Shown piece by piece: positions 24,866 to 37,556 of a DNA stretch of 64,000 nucleotides. The position numbers and the translations under genes are program-made. The stretch comes from Vigna angularis (lineage: Eukaryota > Streptophyta > Magnoliopsida > Fabales > Fabaceae): NCBI RefSeq assembly GCF_016808095.1, contig NC_068976.1, forward strand, positions 35,857,871-35,921,870. The letters are read 5' to 3'. Below the pieces are notes generated by a model that saw only the letters and a list, made by a program, of their open reading frames with translations, did not search any database and was not told where the DNA came from. How positions within the stretch are numbered: position 1 is the first letter of the stretch; each line of letters starts with the position of its first letter.

Positions 24866-25239
24866 AGGAACACAACACTTCCAGCACCAAACTACTATCC
24901 CTCACATTTTCACAAACATCTAACACCAAATCTTCCAAAAGAGAAGTTCGGAGAACAAAGTCACTAGAGTAGCACGGCTAACCCTACCATCTTCTCCCTC
25001 GAAACCCCATCCTCCATGCGATTCGAAAACGATGACGTATCAACCAAGTGAAGGAGCTTAAGCTTCAGGCAATTAGACGAAATAACAACTAGCATGTCGT
25101 CCTTAATGAACCCTATATATTTGAGATCAAAGGTGCAGGCCACGAGAAATGGCTCCAAATTAGGACATAATATGGTGATGGATTCGATTTCATGAAACTT
25201 TTGTGCTGGAAGAACATTCTCATTTCCAATTTTTATCAA
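24866..25239 (-). pseudogene. MAX2-like F-box/LRR protein fragment
   Basis: On the minus strand a frame reads FHEIESITILCPNLEPF, FLVACTFDLKYIGFIKDD and LKLLHLVDTSSFSNR, matching what I know of the leucine-rich-repeat body of MAX2 (RMS4/D3), the F-box subunit that recognises strigolactone and karrikin receptors. Downstream VSRATLVTLFSELLF appears, then after a frame slip EDLVLDVCENVRDSSLVLEV, collinear with MAX2. Beyond about 24866 similarity stops. Only about 120 residues of a roughly 700-residue protein remain, with at least two frame shifts, so this is a dead fragment. MAX2 is usually intronless, so its structure cannot tell retro-copy from DNA duplication. The identification is by recall of the family. 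Confidence 0.7.
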
Positions 25240-25249
25240 ACACGAAAGC

Positions 25250-26862
25250 CTTAATTAAACAAATACGAGTTCGCACAACATCAAATAACACTTTCCTTCA
25301 TAATTTTAATCCCAATATCAATGAACGCTAATTCATAATCACATTATATATTTCAGAAAACCTAATTTTAAAATGTATAACATAATGAAATTCCACGTAA
25401 CAACATGTGCTTATACCACTTATTAAATATTTACCACGTCAAATTGCTAGGTGATCAAAAACTGAACTCCGTTAACCCAATTTAACGGTAGGGACCCAAT
25501 TGAGTCAATATTTCACTTTTAAGACTCAATTGGGAAAAAAATTAATAAAGGGATCTAATAGGAAAACCCAACATAAATAGGGACTTCTTAAGGGGTTTAA
25601 CCTTCTGAAAATCATGCATCATTCTTTATCTGTGACATTCATATTAATGTGTATGATTGATCTATGCTTGTGTGAGATGAAACTATGTGAAACTCTCTTT
25701 TTCGCAAATTTTAATCGATTAATGAACTAACATAATTGATTAAGGTTTTTCACTGTTTACTATGTTTGACTTTCTTTAAGTGATAAGTGAATTTAATCGG
25801 TTATATAATTAAGTTAATCGATTGAAGTGTTACTGATTTGAAATTTGAATTGGGGTTTCCCTCCACACTAAATTCATTAATCAAAACGCTAATATGTCCA
25901 ATTACTCTTCGCACTTTCACTCCAAATCACTGTTAAACTTGATTTTGGTTGCACAAAATCAGAACAAACTAAGTTTTCCCACTAATGAAGTATAGGGATA
26001 ACCTAGGTATCAATCCTTGGACTCGGTACAATTAAGCTCAAAGTGTAAAGTTTATTCCTACTTTTATTCTATTTACTAACTACGAAACAAGTGGGGAAAA
26101 TGAAATTTAATTGAACACAAAGAAATTAAAAAGAATATAGTAAAAGATTTAAATTTTTTTAAAAAGAAAAGAAGAAAATAAAATGTAATTTGATGAAATA
26201 AAAAAAAATGACAATAGAAATCTAAACTACCTAAGATAGAAACAGCAACATGACCTAAGCTAATTTGAAAAACAAGTACAACTAAAATGATCCTAAACTA
26301 ATGAATCTGAATGAGTAAAGAAACTAAAATGAATCTTGATACCAACCTACGAAACCAAAGAACAACTTAATTTCCTAGTTATATGCCTATTCTAGAAATG
26401 TAAATGTCAATGCAAAGAGCATATCATCACATAACAAAACCAAATGGCAAGTAAAGTAAAATCACAATCTGAGCTAAGACTATTCTAACATCAATTCCAA
26501 AGAAATACTAAAAATAAAGAAGCAAACTAAAGATATTAGGCAAAAGCAAAGATTAGAGGCAAATGTGCAATAGATTGAAAGAAAGAGTCTCAATTACTCT
26601 TTAGAAAGAGATTCTGAGAAAGTTAAGCCCTCTTTAGGGTCTTTTTAGTTCATATTTCAGAACTTGAAATGGAAATTCTCACTCAATTATCCAACCAATG
26701 CACACTTACACAAGAACCGAAAATATAACACTAAAATTGAACTTAGTTCGACAATTATGAAGCTTAACATCTCTCCAGAAGACCTTTTGAAAATCTAGAC
26801 CCACCTCGAGGTCCTATTACATCCAAAACATATGTAAAAATTTGGATGTTTTCCTTCAAAAT
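25250..26862. other. Unresolved repeat-derived sequence
   Basis: 25440-25610 resembles a DNA-transposon terminus (ends GGGGTTTAACC, with 'gggacccaattgag' phrasing) but no partner was found. 25690-25840 holds a few degenerate TTAATCGATTAA-like words. Read in reverse, 25900-26860 looks like retroelement leader sequence. No gene seen. Confidence 0.3.
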
Positions 26863-28197
26863 TGATAACGGTTGAAAAACCGTTATTTTTGTACTTAATT
26901 TTTTATATTAAAAACACCCTTTTTGACTTAGAAGCTTGCTTGAACTCATATTTTTGCTTTAGTTTTGTGAATAAGAGAGTTGAAGGTGAATTGAATGGTT
27001 TTGTACTAGATTCCCTTGATTTTGTAGGCTAATTGAATGATTTGAAAGAAGAGTTGAAGTACCGAATGGTTGGAATGCAGAAAAGTCAACCAGAAACTAG
27101 AAAAGTCAACCAGAATGCAGAAAAGTCAACCAAAGTGCAGAAAAAGTGGCACCGAGCGGAAATTAGCGCTGAGGGCCAGTTTTGAAGTGCCGAAATCACC
27201 GCTGAGGGAAAAATTGCAGTTGAGGGGCAAAAATAGAAGCCACGCACTTACCGCTCAGCGGTAATTACCGTTGAGCCCTATTTTTATGGGCTTGGGCTTA
27301 TTTTGTGTAATTTTTGTAGCAATTATAAAAGGGGTTTAGTTGACTTAGGGTAGACATCTTTGGACAGAAAGAGGCGAAATCACACTTTCTTCACCCCTTA
27401 GAGGCGGATTTTGGATGCGGAAGCTCCGATCTTCAACTTTTAAGGTTCTATCCTTCATTCTTTCATTGTTTTTCATCTAGTTTCACCATGATTATGGTGA
27501 ACTAAACCTTGTATTGTTGTTGGGGAACCATTGTAATCCTTTGAAACTCTCATGTATTGAATTGGTTGTTGAATTTATATGCTTTCTTTCATTAATTGTT
27601 AGGGTTTTTCCTCTTTGCTCTATGCATGCTTTGTTTAACTCATTCAATTGCATGATTATTGATTTTGTCGATATGGACACATATGGGGAAATCTAGATAT
27701 GGGGAATCTCTCCCAATAGTAGTATTGCCTAGAAATAGGGATATGATGGTTGGTTGCCTTTAAGTTTCTGTGCTATTTAATGCATGAATAATTGCTAGGG
27801 AGACAAAACATTGTAAACTAGTGATTAGGATTAGGCTTTCTTCGCCGAGACATCAGGTTTAAGGTAATTTAGAGAGTGACATTAACATTAATGAAGAAAG
27901 ATGAATTCTTGAATACATGAGAGTGGATAGGATGAAATTGATAAACCCTAACAACATAACCATTCATATAATTCAAATCACGTGTTTTGCTTCTTCTTTT
28001 CCTTTGATCAATACATGCATTCGTATTTACTTTTGAGTATTGGCATTTAAATCTTAAAGAATTGGTTTTACAAGTTTAAGATAATCAATTAATCACATAA
28101 CTGTTTAGGCGTAAGAGTCCTTTGGGAAACGATACTTGGTCTAACCACTTTATTATTACTTGCTACGATTCAGTTACACTTGCCGAGGGTTAACAAG
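26863..28197 (+). mobile_element. 5' LTR of Athila-like element A0
   Basis: The LTR starts TGATAACGGTTGAAAAACCG (preceded by aaaat) and runs to just before a tRNA-Asp primer site. It is collinear with the other TGATAAC LTRs in the window, including palindrome-like CGCTCAGCGG sites. A0 is the outermost layer of the nested stack and is not finished at the window's right edge. Confidence 0.8.
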
Positions 28198-28201
28198 TTT
28201 T

Positions 28202-28219
28202 TGGCGCCGTTGCCGGGGA
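28202..28219 (+). other. Primer-binding site, tRNA-Asp (A0)
   Basis: TGGCGCCGTTGCCGGGGA is a perfect 18-base complement to the 3' end of plant tRNA-Asp, the primer used by Athila-type gypsy elements. Confidence 0.85.
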
Positions 28220-28279
28220 CTCGTGGTTTAACTATGCTATTTGTATGATTATTGATTAGCTTTGACTTGAATTTTGAAT

Positions 28280-28545
28280 TTTTATGTTTTTATCTTTTTT
28301 GTTTTTATCTTCTATCTTTTGGTTTTTTATCTTTTTATCTTTTTCTTTATTTTTTTTATCTTTATCTCTATCTTTCTAGTTTTTATCTTCTTATCTTCTT
28401 ATTCTTTCTATCTTTTCGTTTTTTCTTTTTATCTTCTATCTTTCTATCTTCTTTATTTCTATCTTCCTATCTTTCTATCTTTTTAATTTTTCTTTTTATC
28501 TTATTAGTTTATCTTCTCTATCTTTTTGTGCTAACAAATGTTTTC
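28280..28545 (+). repeat. TTTTATCT-type pyrimidine tract in the A0 leader
   Basis: Low-complexity T/C-rich leader built from TATCTTT words. The open frames across it (for example 28252-28548) are compositional artefacts. A1 has an equivalent T-rich leader at 30680-30860. Confidence 0.8.
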
Positions 28546-28572
28546 TAGGGTTTTGTGCCTAATGCTTGCAGG

Positions 28573-29078
28573 ATGCAATTCGGCCAAGAATTTAACTATA
28601 TGAGCACTCAATTCTACCAAGGTAATTTCAACCACTAATGGGAACCTCACTCAAGCATGGATCAAAGTCAATTTTGCCAAGCTGCCGGACAATTTGAGAA
28701 CCAACCACAACAACAATGGCAACAACAAAGCTCTTTGGATGACGTCCTTCAACAAATTTTACATGAGTCCATCTCCACTCAGAAAAGCATTGAAGCATCA
28801 TTTAAAAGGATGAAGATGCATATTGGTCCCATAGTTGAGAGATTGCATGATTCTAGGGTTGATACTAAAATTAACCCTAGGGAGGAATGTCGAATCATTA
28901 TCACTGGAAGTGACAAGACTTTAGATGAGAAAAAGATAGAGAGAAAAGAAAAAGAAGAGTTGAGTGAAAATGATAAAGGTGTAGAAAAAGAAAGAGAGGT
29001 GGTTGAGAGAGAAGAGAGAAAGAAAATTTGTGTGAAGATTGAGAAAGTGAGTAGAAAAAGAGAAGAAAAAAAGAAAGT
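28573..29078 (+). pseudogene. Athila-like gag, left part (A0)
   Basis: ATG at 28573 opens MQFGQEFNYMSTQFYQ, with a stop at about 28636, then MDQSQFCQAAGQFENQPQQQ and a C-terminal Lys/Glu-rich region. Compared with A1, the central gag core (the AWDRYKSLLRK region) is deleted. Reading is broken at 29078 by solo LTR C and continues at 63673. It cannot make a full capsid protein. Confidence 0.65.
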
Positions 29079-29357
29079 TGTCAGAGCCCATTTAAAACGC
29101 ACCCAAACTCTCTGAACGGACGCCAGATGTCAAGCAAAGGAGGTTTGAGATTCAGAAAGTGGAAAACAGGTGTGTGTTGCGGATTGGACGAACGTTTTTG
29201 AAGGTAGAGTAAAACTGAAATTTTTCTAAGTTCGTGCCACTTCTCTGCACGCACCGGCCATCTTCAACCTTCTGAAACCTCCTCCTTCTCTCTAAAAACC
29301 TTTCCTTTTCTCTATGAAATCTCACCCTTTCTCTTCTCCGATCTTCGTTTAGGCACC
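29079..29357 (+). mobile_element. Long solo LTR, copy C, part 1
   Basis: Begins TGTCAGAGCCC after the duplication AAAGT (29074-29078); the same AAAGT follows the far end (63668-63672). Homologous to the starts of copies A and B. It is cut at 29357 by element A1. Confidence 0.8.
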
Positions 29358-30588
29358 TGATAATAGTTGAAAAACTGTTATTTTCATGCTTAAATTTGAT
29401 ACTAAAATCAACCATTAACACTTAGAAATTAGCTTGAAATCATGCTTTTGGTTATATTTTTTGGAAATAAGAGAGCTGGACAGGTTTATGCTTGATTTCA
29501 GTGTTTTATGCAGGTTTTAAGGTGAATTTGGTGAAAGAAGTGAAGAAGGACATAAATGGAATCAGAAAAGACATCAAAAAGTGCAAAAGGAGAAGCCGCA
29601 ACCACCGCTGAGCGGCACTCAGAAACCCACGTTGGCTCCGCTGAGGGGTGCAAAGGCCGCTGAGGGGAGGAAACCAACTCACGCACTTACCGCTGAGCGG
29701 CACTTTTTTAGGCTTGGGCCTAATTTTCTGTAATTTTACGAATAATATATAAGCTTTAGGTGTTCCTAGGATTTGTATCTTTGGCTGGGACGAAGCAAAC
29801 ACTCTCTTTTCCACCCCTTTGAAGGAAGATCTTGGATGCTCAGGCTCCCTTTTCACCTTTCTAGGGTTTTATCTTCCATTCTTTCATTATTATTCATCTA
29901 GTTTCACCATGAATATGGTGAACTAAACCTTGTATTGTTGTTGGGGAATCAATGTAGTCTTGTGAAACTCTCATATATGGAATTAATGTTTTAACATCTT
30001 ATTTTAAGATACATGCTTTCTTTCATCATTAGTTAGGGTTTTTCCTCTTTGCTTAATGCTTGCTTTGTTTAACTCATTCATTGCCATGATCATTGATTTT
30101 GTCGATATGGGAACGTACGGGGAAGTCTAGATCCGGGGAATTTCTCCCAATAGCATATTGGTTGCCTTTAAGCTCCTGCACTTCAGAACTAATTACTAGG
30201 AATGCTAGGAATTGTATGAACTCGTAATTAAGGATAGGCCTTCTTGACAAGGTAATTTAGAGAGTGGCATTAACATTGATGAAAAGATTGATGAATTCCT
30301 AAAGTATATGAGAGTGGATAAGATGAAATTGATAACCCCAACAACATACTCATCCATATAATTCATTACGTGTTTGTTTTACTCTTTTTGCCATTGATCA
30401 CATTCATGCATACATGTTTAATTACTGTCTTTTGCATTAAAAACCTACAATCAATCGTTCACAAGTCTTAAATAATCAACAAATCAGATAACTAATTAGG
30501 CCGTGAGTCCTTTGGGAAAACGATACTTGGTCTTACCTAGTTTTATTACCTGATACGATTCGGTCACACTTGCCGATTGTTAAACAAG
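29358..30588 (+). mobile_element. 5' LTR of A1
   Basis: Starts TGATAATAGTTG. Similar to the 3' LTR at 42707 but lacks one of the paired CCGCTGAGCGG palindromes and lacks the last roughly 40 bases seen in the 3' LTR; a primer site follows instead. Confidence 0.8.
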
Positions 30589-30592
30589 TTTT

Positions 30593-30610
30593 TGGCGCCG
30601 TTGCCGGGGA
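30593..30610 (+). other. Primer-binding site, tRNA-Asp (A1)
   Basis: TGGCGCCGTTGCCGGGGA, identical to the A0 site. Confidence 0.85.
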
Positions 30611-30905
30611 CTCGTGGTTTAACTGATTTATTTGTTTGATTATTGATTATATTTGACTTGTTTTTGTATTTTTAATTTAAATTTCGAATTTTTATTTTCT
30701 GTTTATATTTTTCAGTTTTTATTTTATTTTTTGGTTATTATTTTATTTTATATTATTTTATTTTATTTTTCTTTTTTTTTCGGTTTTTTTTTTCTGTTTT
30801 TTTTTTCTGTTTTTATTTTATTTTCTTATCTCTGATCTTATATCTTCTTTTATATCTTTTTGTGCTAACAATTGTTTTTAGGGTTTTGTGCCTAATGTTT
30901 GCAGA

Positions 30906-32298
30906 ATGCAATTTGGTCATGAATTTAACTATATGGGCACTCAATTCTACCAAAGTAATCTCAACCACTGATGGGAACCTGACTCAAGCATGGATCAAAG
31001 CCAATTTTGGCAAGCTGCCAGACAATTTGAGAATCAACCACAACAACAATGGCATCAACAAAGCTTTAAAATCAACAAAGGGAAGCAAGAGATCTCTTCA
31101 TTTAGACAAGGCATGGAGGAAACACTAGGTCACGCATGGGACAGGTACAAAAGCCTATTAAGAAAGACTCCCACGCATGGATTTGACGAATGAGAAGTAG
31201 TCCTAATCTTCCTTGGAGGTCTTGGTTCACAAACCATGATGATGCTTGACGCCTCAGTTGGAGGCAATATCAAATGGAAGACTCCAGAGGAAGCCACATA
31301 AATAATTGAAAACATGACTACTAATGACAATAAGTGGAACAGTGAAAGAGGAGCTCCTATTCAACAAAAAGGAGTTCTACAGTTGCAATCCAATGATGCC
31401 TTGATAGCTCAGAACAAGTTAATAACTCAACAATTAGAGAATCTCACAAAGATACTTGAACAACTACCAAAAGAGTTAAAGACTGTGGCATAGGTTCAAC
31501 CACAGATGTGTGAATTGATGTGTGAATTATGTGGGGCTGACCATATCAATGGTCAATGCGCCTTTCCAGCAGAAGCTTTAGAGGATGTTAACTTCATGGC
31601 CAATCAATTTCCATACAGTTAGGAGAATTTCAATCAAGGGTGGAAACCACACCCAAGCATTGGTCATGGATAAACTAGGCAATTTAACAAGCAACAACAA
31701 CAACCAACCTTATGGCAACACATTTCTATACTTAATGAAAGATCAATAAGGATGGAAGAAACTCTTCAGCAATTTATACAGAAAACTGAATCTTCTCAAA
31801 AGAGCACTGAAGCTGCTATTAAGAACTTGAAGATTCAAATGGGGCAGATTACCAAGTAGTTGGAAGAAAGGCCTGACACGGATTTTGGGGCTAATACTGA
31901 GGTTAACCCCAGGGAAGAGTGTCAAGTGCTAGTGAGTGTAAATGTTGAAAAAGTTGAGTTGGAAAAAGAAGAGAGAAAAGAGAGAGAAGAGAAAGAAGAA
32001 GAGAAAATTTGTGTGAAGAAAAAGAAAGTGAGAGAAAAGAAAAAGAGGACGAGAGAAAAAAAGAAAGAATCATATGAAAAACCTCTTCCTCATCCAAAGA
32101 AGTATCATAGGAAGAAGGAATTTGAGCGCTTTATGGAAATCTTCAAGAAATTGGAGATTAAAGTTCCTATGATTGAGACATTGCAACAGGTTCCTGGTTT
32201 GATTAAATTTCTGAAGAAGTTCAGTAGAAAGAAGAAAAAGAAGAAAGAACATGAGCTTTATTGGGTCTGGCTAGTGACGTTAAAAGAGCGCTTGTTGG
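30906..32298 (+). pseudogene. Athila-like gag (A1), degenerate
   Basis: ATG at 30906 starts MQFGHEFNYMGTQFYQ. Further on come the capsid phrase LGHAWDRYKSLLRKTPTHGF (about 31128-31187), a stop, GGLGSQTMMMLDASVGG, a CCHC-like CELCGADHINGQC (about 31518-31556) and a basic C-terminus (SYEKPLPHPKKYHRKKEFERF). At least five stop codons interrupt it (for example about 30969, 31191, 31491, 31857). The frame ends in VTLKERLL at the insertion of a solo LTR. The region is non-functional but clearly Athila gag in order and content. Confidence 0.75.
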
Positions 32299-33240
32299 TG
32301 ATAACAGTTGAAAAACTGTTATTTTCATGCTTAAATTTGATACTAAAAGCAACCTTTAACACTTAGAAACTAGCTTGAAATCATGCTTTTGGTTATATTT
32401 TTAGAAATAAGAGAGCTGGACAGGTTTATGCTTGATTTTAGTGTTTTATGCAGGTTTTAAGGTGAATTTGGTGAAAGAAGTGAAGAAGGATAGGAATGGA
32501 ATCAGAAAAGACATTAAAAAGTGCAAAAGGAGAAGCCGCAACCACCGCTCAGCGGCCGTTTACCGCTGAGCGGCACTCAGAAACCTACGTTGGCTCTGCT
32601 GAGGGGTGAAAAGGCCGCTGAGGGAAAGAAACGAACTCGCGCACTTACCGCTGAGCGGTACTATTTTGGGCTTGGGCCTAATTTTCTGTAATTTTACGAA
32701 TAATATATAAGGTTTAGGTGTTCCTAGGGTTTGTATCTTTGGCTGGGACGAAGCAAACACTCTCTTTTCCACCCCTTTGAAGGAAGATCTTGGATGCTCA
32801 GGCTACCTCTCTACCTTTCTAGGGTTTTATCTTTCATTCTTTCATTATTGTTCATCTAGATTGACCATGAATATGGTGAACTAAACCTTGTATTGTTGTT
32901 GGGGAATCAATGTAATCTTGTGAAACTCTCATATATGAAATTGATAACCCCAACAACATACTCATCCATATCATTCATTACGTGTTTGTTTTACTCTTTT
33001 TGCCATTGATCAAATGCATGCATACATGTTTAATTATTGTCTTTTGCATATAAAAACCTAAAATCAATCGTTCACAAGTCTTAAATAATCAACAAATCAG
33101 ATAACTAACTAGGCCGTGAGTCCTTTGGGAAAACGATACTTGGTCTTACCTAGTTTTATTACTTGATACGATTCGGTCACACTTGCCGATTGTTAAACAA
33201 GTTTGTGGCGCCGTTTTCGGTGTTCATAAATTTGTCATCA
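32299..33240 (+). mobile_element. Solo Athila-like LTR inside A1
   Basis: TGATAACAG...TTTGTCATCA, 942 bp, with flanks gttgg (32294-32298) and gctgg (33241-33245). About 390 bp are missing internally compared with its relatives; the join lies at ATATATG/AAATTGATAACC near 32935. Confidence 0.85.
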
Positions 33241-33245
33241 GCTGG

Positions 33246-33811
33246 GAGGCAACCCAGTGGTTTAAGAACTTTTAATTTTTGTTTTGGTGATGTAATTTTG
33301 AACTTTTGGGTATTTTTGTTTTTGTATAAGTTTGTTACAGGGTTTACATCTACTGATGGATGTTAGGCGGAACAATATCTACTGAAGGATACTATGTTTG
33401 TATATACCTACAGATGGGTGTTGGATGATTTTGGGTCAGGCTTGTGACATTAAACAAGCGCTACTTGGGAGGCAACCTAGTTGATTGCTTTTATCTGTAT
33501 TGGTTGTTTTGATTCTGCTTTAGTTGCATAATAGGGTTGTGCATGAGTGATCTGAGAATTTTATTGGAGGGAGCCAGTGAGGGGTATGTTTAGGACGCAT
33601 CTAGGTCAAGCCAGGAATAAGAAGAACACTTCCCGAAAGTGCCGCTGAGCGGGAAACTACCGCTGAGCGGGAAACTACCGCTGAGCCGTAGTGTCGCAAA
33701 CTGGGCTTAGGTTGCCCCTTAGCGGAACCCGAGCCCATTAGGGTATTTTTATACCCTAAGCTGCGCCTTGGCTTCTCTTTTAATACTTTTCTCTGCACAC
33801 ACACTCCTATA
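33246..33811 (+). other. A1 internal region downstream of the missing pol
   Basis: Contains two copies of the GGGAGGCAACC phrase (33243 and 33470) that follows pol in Athila-type elements, a direct repeat of ATCTACTGA phrases, and three CCGCTGAGC(G) motifs (33640-33690). Non-coding. Confidence 0.55.
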
Positions 33812-34981
33812 TGTCAGAAGCGGCTGCAGCGGAATGGTTAGCGTGAGATAACAAACCAAGAGGGTTTTTAATATGAATGTGTGCCTTTTAATTTCTACTC
33901 AATTAAACTTACTTAGCAATTAACAAAGACAAATAAAGCAAGAGTAAGGTTGAGAGAAATTTTCACAGATGATTTTATCCTGGTTCGGATCTTACCAATC
34001 CTACGTCCAGTCGTTTATCTCAAAGCAAGATAAACAATTCACTAATCACAAAACAATTACAAATTACAATCACAAAGAAACAATTTGTAAGAGTTTAGAA
34101 ACCACCTCTCTTGATACCACAAGAGATGAAACTACACCTCCTTTGAGTCTTCACAAAGGATGAACACCTCCTCCGAATATTTCACGAAGGATGAACACCT
34201 CCTCCGAATACTTCACGAAGGATGATTCTCTTCCGAACACCTCCTTAGACACACCAAGGATGAACCGGCTATTTCCTCTGTCACCGTAGCAGCACTTCAC
34301 CAGCTCCACAGACACGAGTTTCACAAGCCGAACAAGAACACACAAGTCTCAAGAATTTCTGAGTATTTTGAGCACAAGGGAAGAGTTTCTGTGTCTCTAG
34401 ATTTTTTCTTGAGAGGAAATGAGAGTCTATTTATAGACTCATCCAAAGGCTCTTCCATTCTTCGAAAATGAGCCATCTGACTGTTTTAATCGATTAAACC
34501 AAGTATTAATCGATTAAACTGAGTACAACGGCTAGTTTTTCAAATCTGAAACCCCAACAGACTGTTTTAATCGATTAATTTCAGGATTAATCGATTATGT
34601 AATCGATTAAAACAAGCTTTAATCGATTATTACAGTGTAACGGCTAGTTTTCAACTCTGAAACCCCCAACGGACTGTTTTAATCGATTAATCTCAGGATT
34701 AATCGATTATGTAATCGATTAAAACAAGCTTTAATCGATTAATCCAGAGGCAATTTGGTTTTTCAGGTTGCTACAGTGTTTTGCTACAGTACATTGCTAC
34801 AGTAATGTGCTACAGTATTTTACAAAACACTTTCTTTTTCTAATCTAAGTCCTATACATATTTCTAAGAGTATTACAAAAGCTTTCCATATCAATACAAG
34901 TCTTCATAACATCTTGATTCTTGATTGGTCTTGACTTGATTTGGACATCATCAAAACTTCATCTTCATCATTTTGCTAACA
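33812..34981 (-). mobile_element. Solo copia LTR (SIRE-like family)
   Basis: In + orientation it runs TGTCAGAAGCGG...TTTGCTAACA, with a perfect TSD CTATA (33807-33811 and 34982-34986). It is homologous to the LTRs of the gag-only element at 37557-42189 but more diverged. It has about ten AATCGATTA palindromes (34487-34745) upstream, in minus sense, of a TATA box near 34428-34436, and a CTACAGTA repeat at 34770-34815. Confidence 0.85.
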
Positions 34982-34986
34982 CTATA

Positions 34987-35541
34987 TACTCTTTCAAAGG
35001 ATCTCTACAATTTTTCCCTCATCCCTCTTGAGAAAATCTCCCTTTCACTCACTTTCTCACTAGTTTTCCATCTAAGTGTGGGGTTGGAAGAGAGCATCAT
35101 AGCTTGAAAGCATTCTCCATTCATCTAGCATCTCCACCCAAGTAAGTCAAGCATTTTTCATTCTAGGGTTCTTGAGTTTGAATTGGATTGTTAAAGCATG
35201 AATTTTTAGGGGTTTTGATCTTTATGCATGATTTGATGTTTTAATTGATGTTTGAACCGATTAAACTGAATGATTGTGATATGGAAAACTGAAAAGTGCA
35301 TGTGGGTGGAGTTAGGATAAGCCAAAAGGAGTTTTTCAAAATTCTGCAGATTTACCGCTCAGGGGTAAATTGTCGCTGAGCGGCACTCTGACAAACTTGT
35401 GGTTTTTGCTGAATTACGTTCTGGATAGCTGCACTGGTGGCGCTGAGGGGTGATTTTGACCCTCAGCGGTGGTTTAACTTCGAAATATGGTGTTGTCTGT
35501 GTTTTACTAATGATTAACAACATGTTTGTGGTTTTGTATCT
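34987..35541 (+). other. A1 spacer before the second ORF
   Basis: Non-coding A1 sequence with further CGCTGAGCGG / CCGCTCAGGGG words (35350-35475). An acceptor-like TTGATGTAG ends at 35554 just before the ATG of the next gene, so this could hold a spliced leader. Confidence 0.4.
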
Positions 35542-35556
35542 GTGTTTGATGTAGGA

Positions 35557-36796
35557 ATGACATCCTCTTCAGGCAAAAGAATGAAGACCATGGCATCCAA
35601 AAGAAAAGAAAAGGAACCAGAACAACCCCATTCTAGTAGGTTCCTATCTCGCAAACATGAAAAACACTTCAAGGTGGTCCAAGATAGGAGACTACTTATG
35701 GAGAGAAAGGTTGGAATGATACCTAACTTTGCTCCTCAATTTGGAGAGCAATTGTTAGGGAATGATTGGGGGAAGCTAGCCACATACCCTACACCTGCCA
35801 ATATAGCTGTGGTGAAAGAATTCTACACTAATGCAAGAAAGATTGGTGATTATCCAGCTGAGAATTACCTAGGCTATGTCAGAGGCCATGCTATTAGGTA
35901 TGATCCTGATTCCATCAACAACTTCTTGGATACTGTGTGGGCTGGTGAGCAGTGCCAGTTTGCTCTCTGTATGGAAGAAGGCGTTGATTTTGATGACGTG
36001 GAGAGAGTTTTATGTGTACCTGGAGGACATTTTCAGAGGAATAGAACTGGCTCTGTGGTTAACATTAGGAGAACTGACTTGACTCCTCTTGCAAAGTATT
36101 GGCATTTTCTCATGCCAACATTCAGCAATGTTCTCATGTGTTAGACATCACTCTTAGCAGGGCACTCCTCCTTTACTGTGCAATCAGGAACTTGAATGTC
36201 AATATTGGACAGGTAATAACTGATGAGATAAGGATGTGCGCCAACACAACAAACAACAAAGCACCCTTAGGACATCCTTCTTTGATTACACACCTCTGCA
36301 AGATAGCTGGAGTGGATACTTCTGCTCCACCATTTGAAAGGCCAAGGAAAGCAATTGATGAGGCCCATTACAGACAATACTGTGGAGGTGAGGAGGCGGC
36401 TCAGCCAGTTCCACCACGCCGTACTCGCAGAGAAAGAGGGCAAGCATAGAGTCAGGCATCTGCTGAGACATATGAAGCAGAACCTTTCCAGATGAGGGAC
36501 ATGTACATGTCTCTTATAGGTGCACAGTTACAGTCTATCCACAGAGGGCAGGTGGCCACTGCTGAGATGATTGTTGGAATGTATGATACACCTCCAACAC
36601 ACAGGTGGACTATGGAGGAGTTTCATAATGTGGTAGCCTGGCCAGAAGAGTAGGTACAAGGAGACAGAGCTGAAGCAGCTAAAGCTTCAGCTATGGAGAT
36701 GGAAGAAGATGATGCTGATGATGATGAGGATGATGCATTTGAGGATGCTGAAGATGAGGAAGAAGAGGAGGATACAGATGACAGCTCAGATTGATG
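35557..36796 (+). pseudogene. Athila-type second ORF (putative plant transposon protein), broken
   Basis: Starts MTSSSGKRMK and shows the domain common in Athila-like elements at the envelope-like position (PF20167-type 'putative plant transposon protein'): VKEFYTNARKIGDYPAENYL, VRGHAIRYDPDSINNFLDT and, after a one-base slip near 36098, the LDITLSRALLLYCAIRNLNV helix. The new frame meets TAG at 36447 and again at about 36651, then ends in a long Asp/Glu tail to TGA at 36794-36796. About 400 residues would be expected. Function in the element is unknown; it was once likened to env, without proof. It lies where pol should precede it, but pol is gone. Confidence 0.65.
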
Positions 36797-37551
36797 AGGA
36801 GCTGAGATAGCATTTACTGATGAATGCTATCATAACTAAAGCAGGACTTATGTTTTTGTTTGGTTTTCTGAACTTATTAATTATTTGTTTTTATTTAGGG
36901 TTTGATGTACTCAATTGGAAACTTTATCTGTTATGATGGTTTGCTGATGATTGTGATTGTTTGATAAGTAATGCTTGAATGATGCTTTGATATGGATTGA
37001 TTTTGAGATGTGTACATTACATGCTTATACAGGTGGTTCACAAGCTTTGTGAACAAATGCAAGTCATTATGATTGTGATTGTGATATTAAGCAGGATGTG
37101 TATGTCAAATGTGAATGAGCTTATATGTGAGGTTTTGAGCTCCAGAGTTATTACTTTGAGTGTTATTACTTTGGAAGCATGAATAACTTTGCCCAGGTTT
37201 TCTATGATTGAATCAGTTGCTTGTTTGCATTATATGATCAAGGCCGTTTGTTGGAAATCCTTATATTAGCCAAATTGCATGAAATAAGCCACTAAAAGAG
37301 AACACTATGTGTTCTATCCTTTGAACCCTTAGCCTTGAACATAAATTTAAAACCCTTGTTAAAAGCTTTACCTTGAGTTAAGTAGAAAATGTTTTGTGGT
37401 ATTGACAAATGTTCAAGTTTGGGGTTGTTGGAAAATAAAAAGGGAAATTGAAAGCATTGAGCTAATAGCTAAGAATTAAGTATGCGAAAAGCAAAAGAAA
37501 AAGAGAAAAAGAAAAGAAAAGAAAAAGAAAAGCTCAATGCAAAGGAAAGTT
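36797..37551 (+). other. A1 3' non-coding region, left part
   Basis: No gene; ends in an A/G-rich stretch (37480-37535). It continues after the inserted copia element at 42195-42690 and reaches the polypurine-like tract. Confidence 0.5.
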
Positions 37552-37556
37552 GGGAA

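Noticed and set aside
28252..28548. Phe/Leu/Ser-rich hydrophobic frame resembling a membrane protein
   Set aside because: Produced by a T/C-rich low-complexity leader downstream of a primer-binding site.
33812..34981. Separate full copia element starting here
   Set aside because: Only one LTR lies between the CTATA duplications, so it is a solo LTR.
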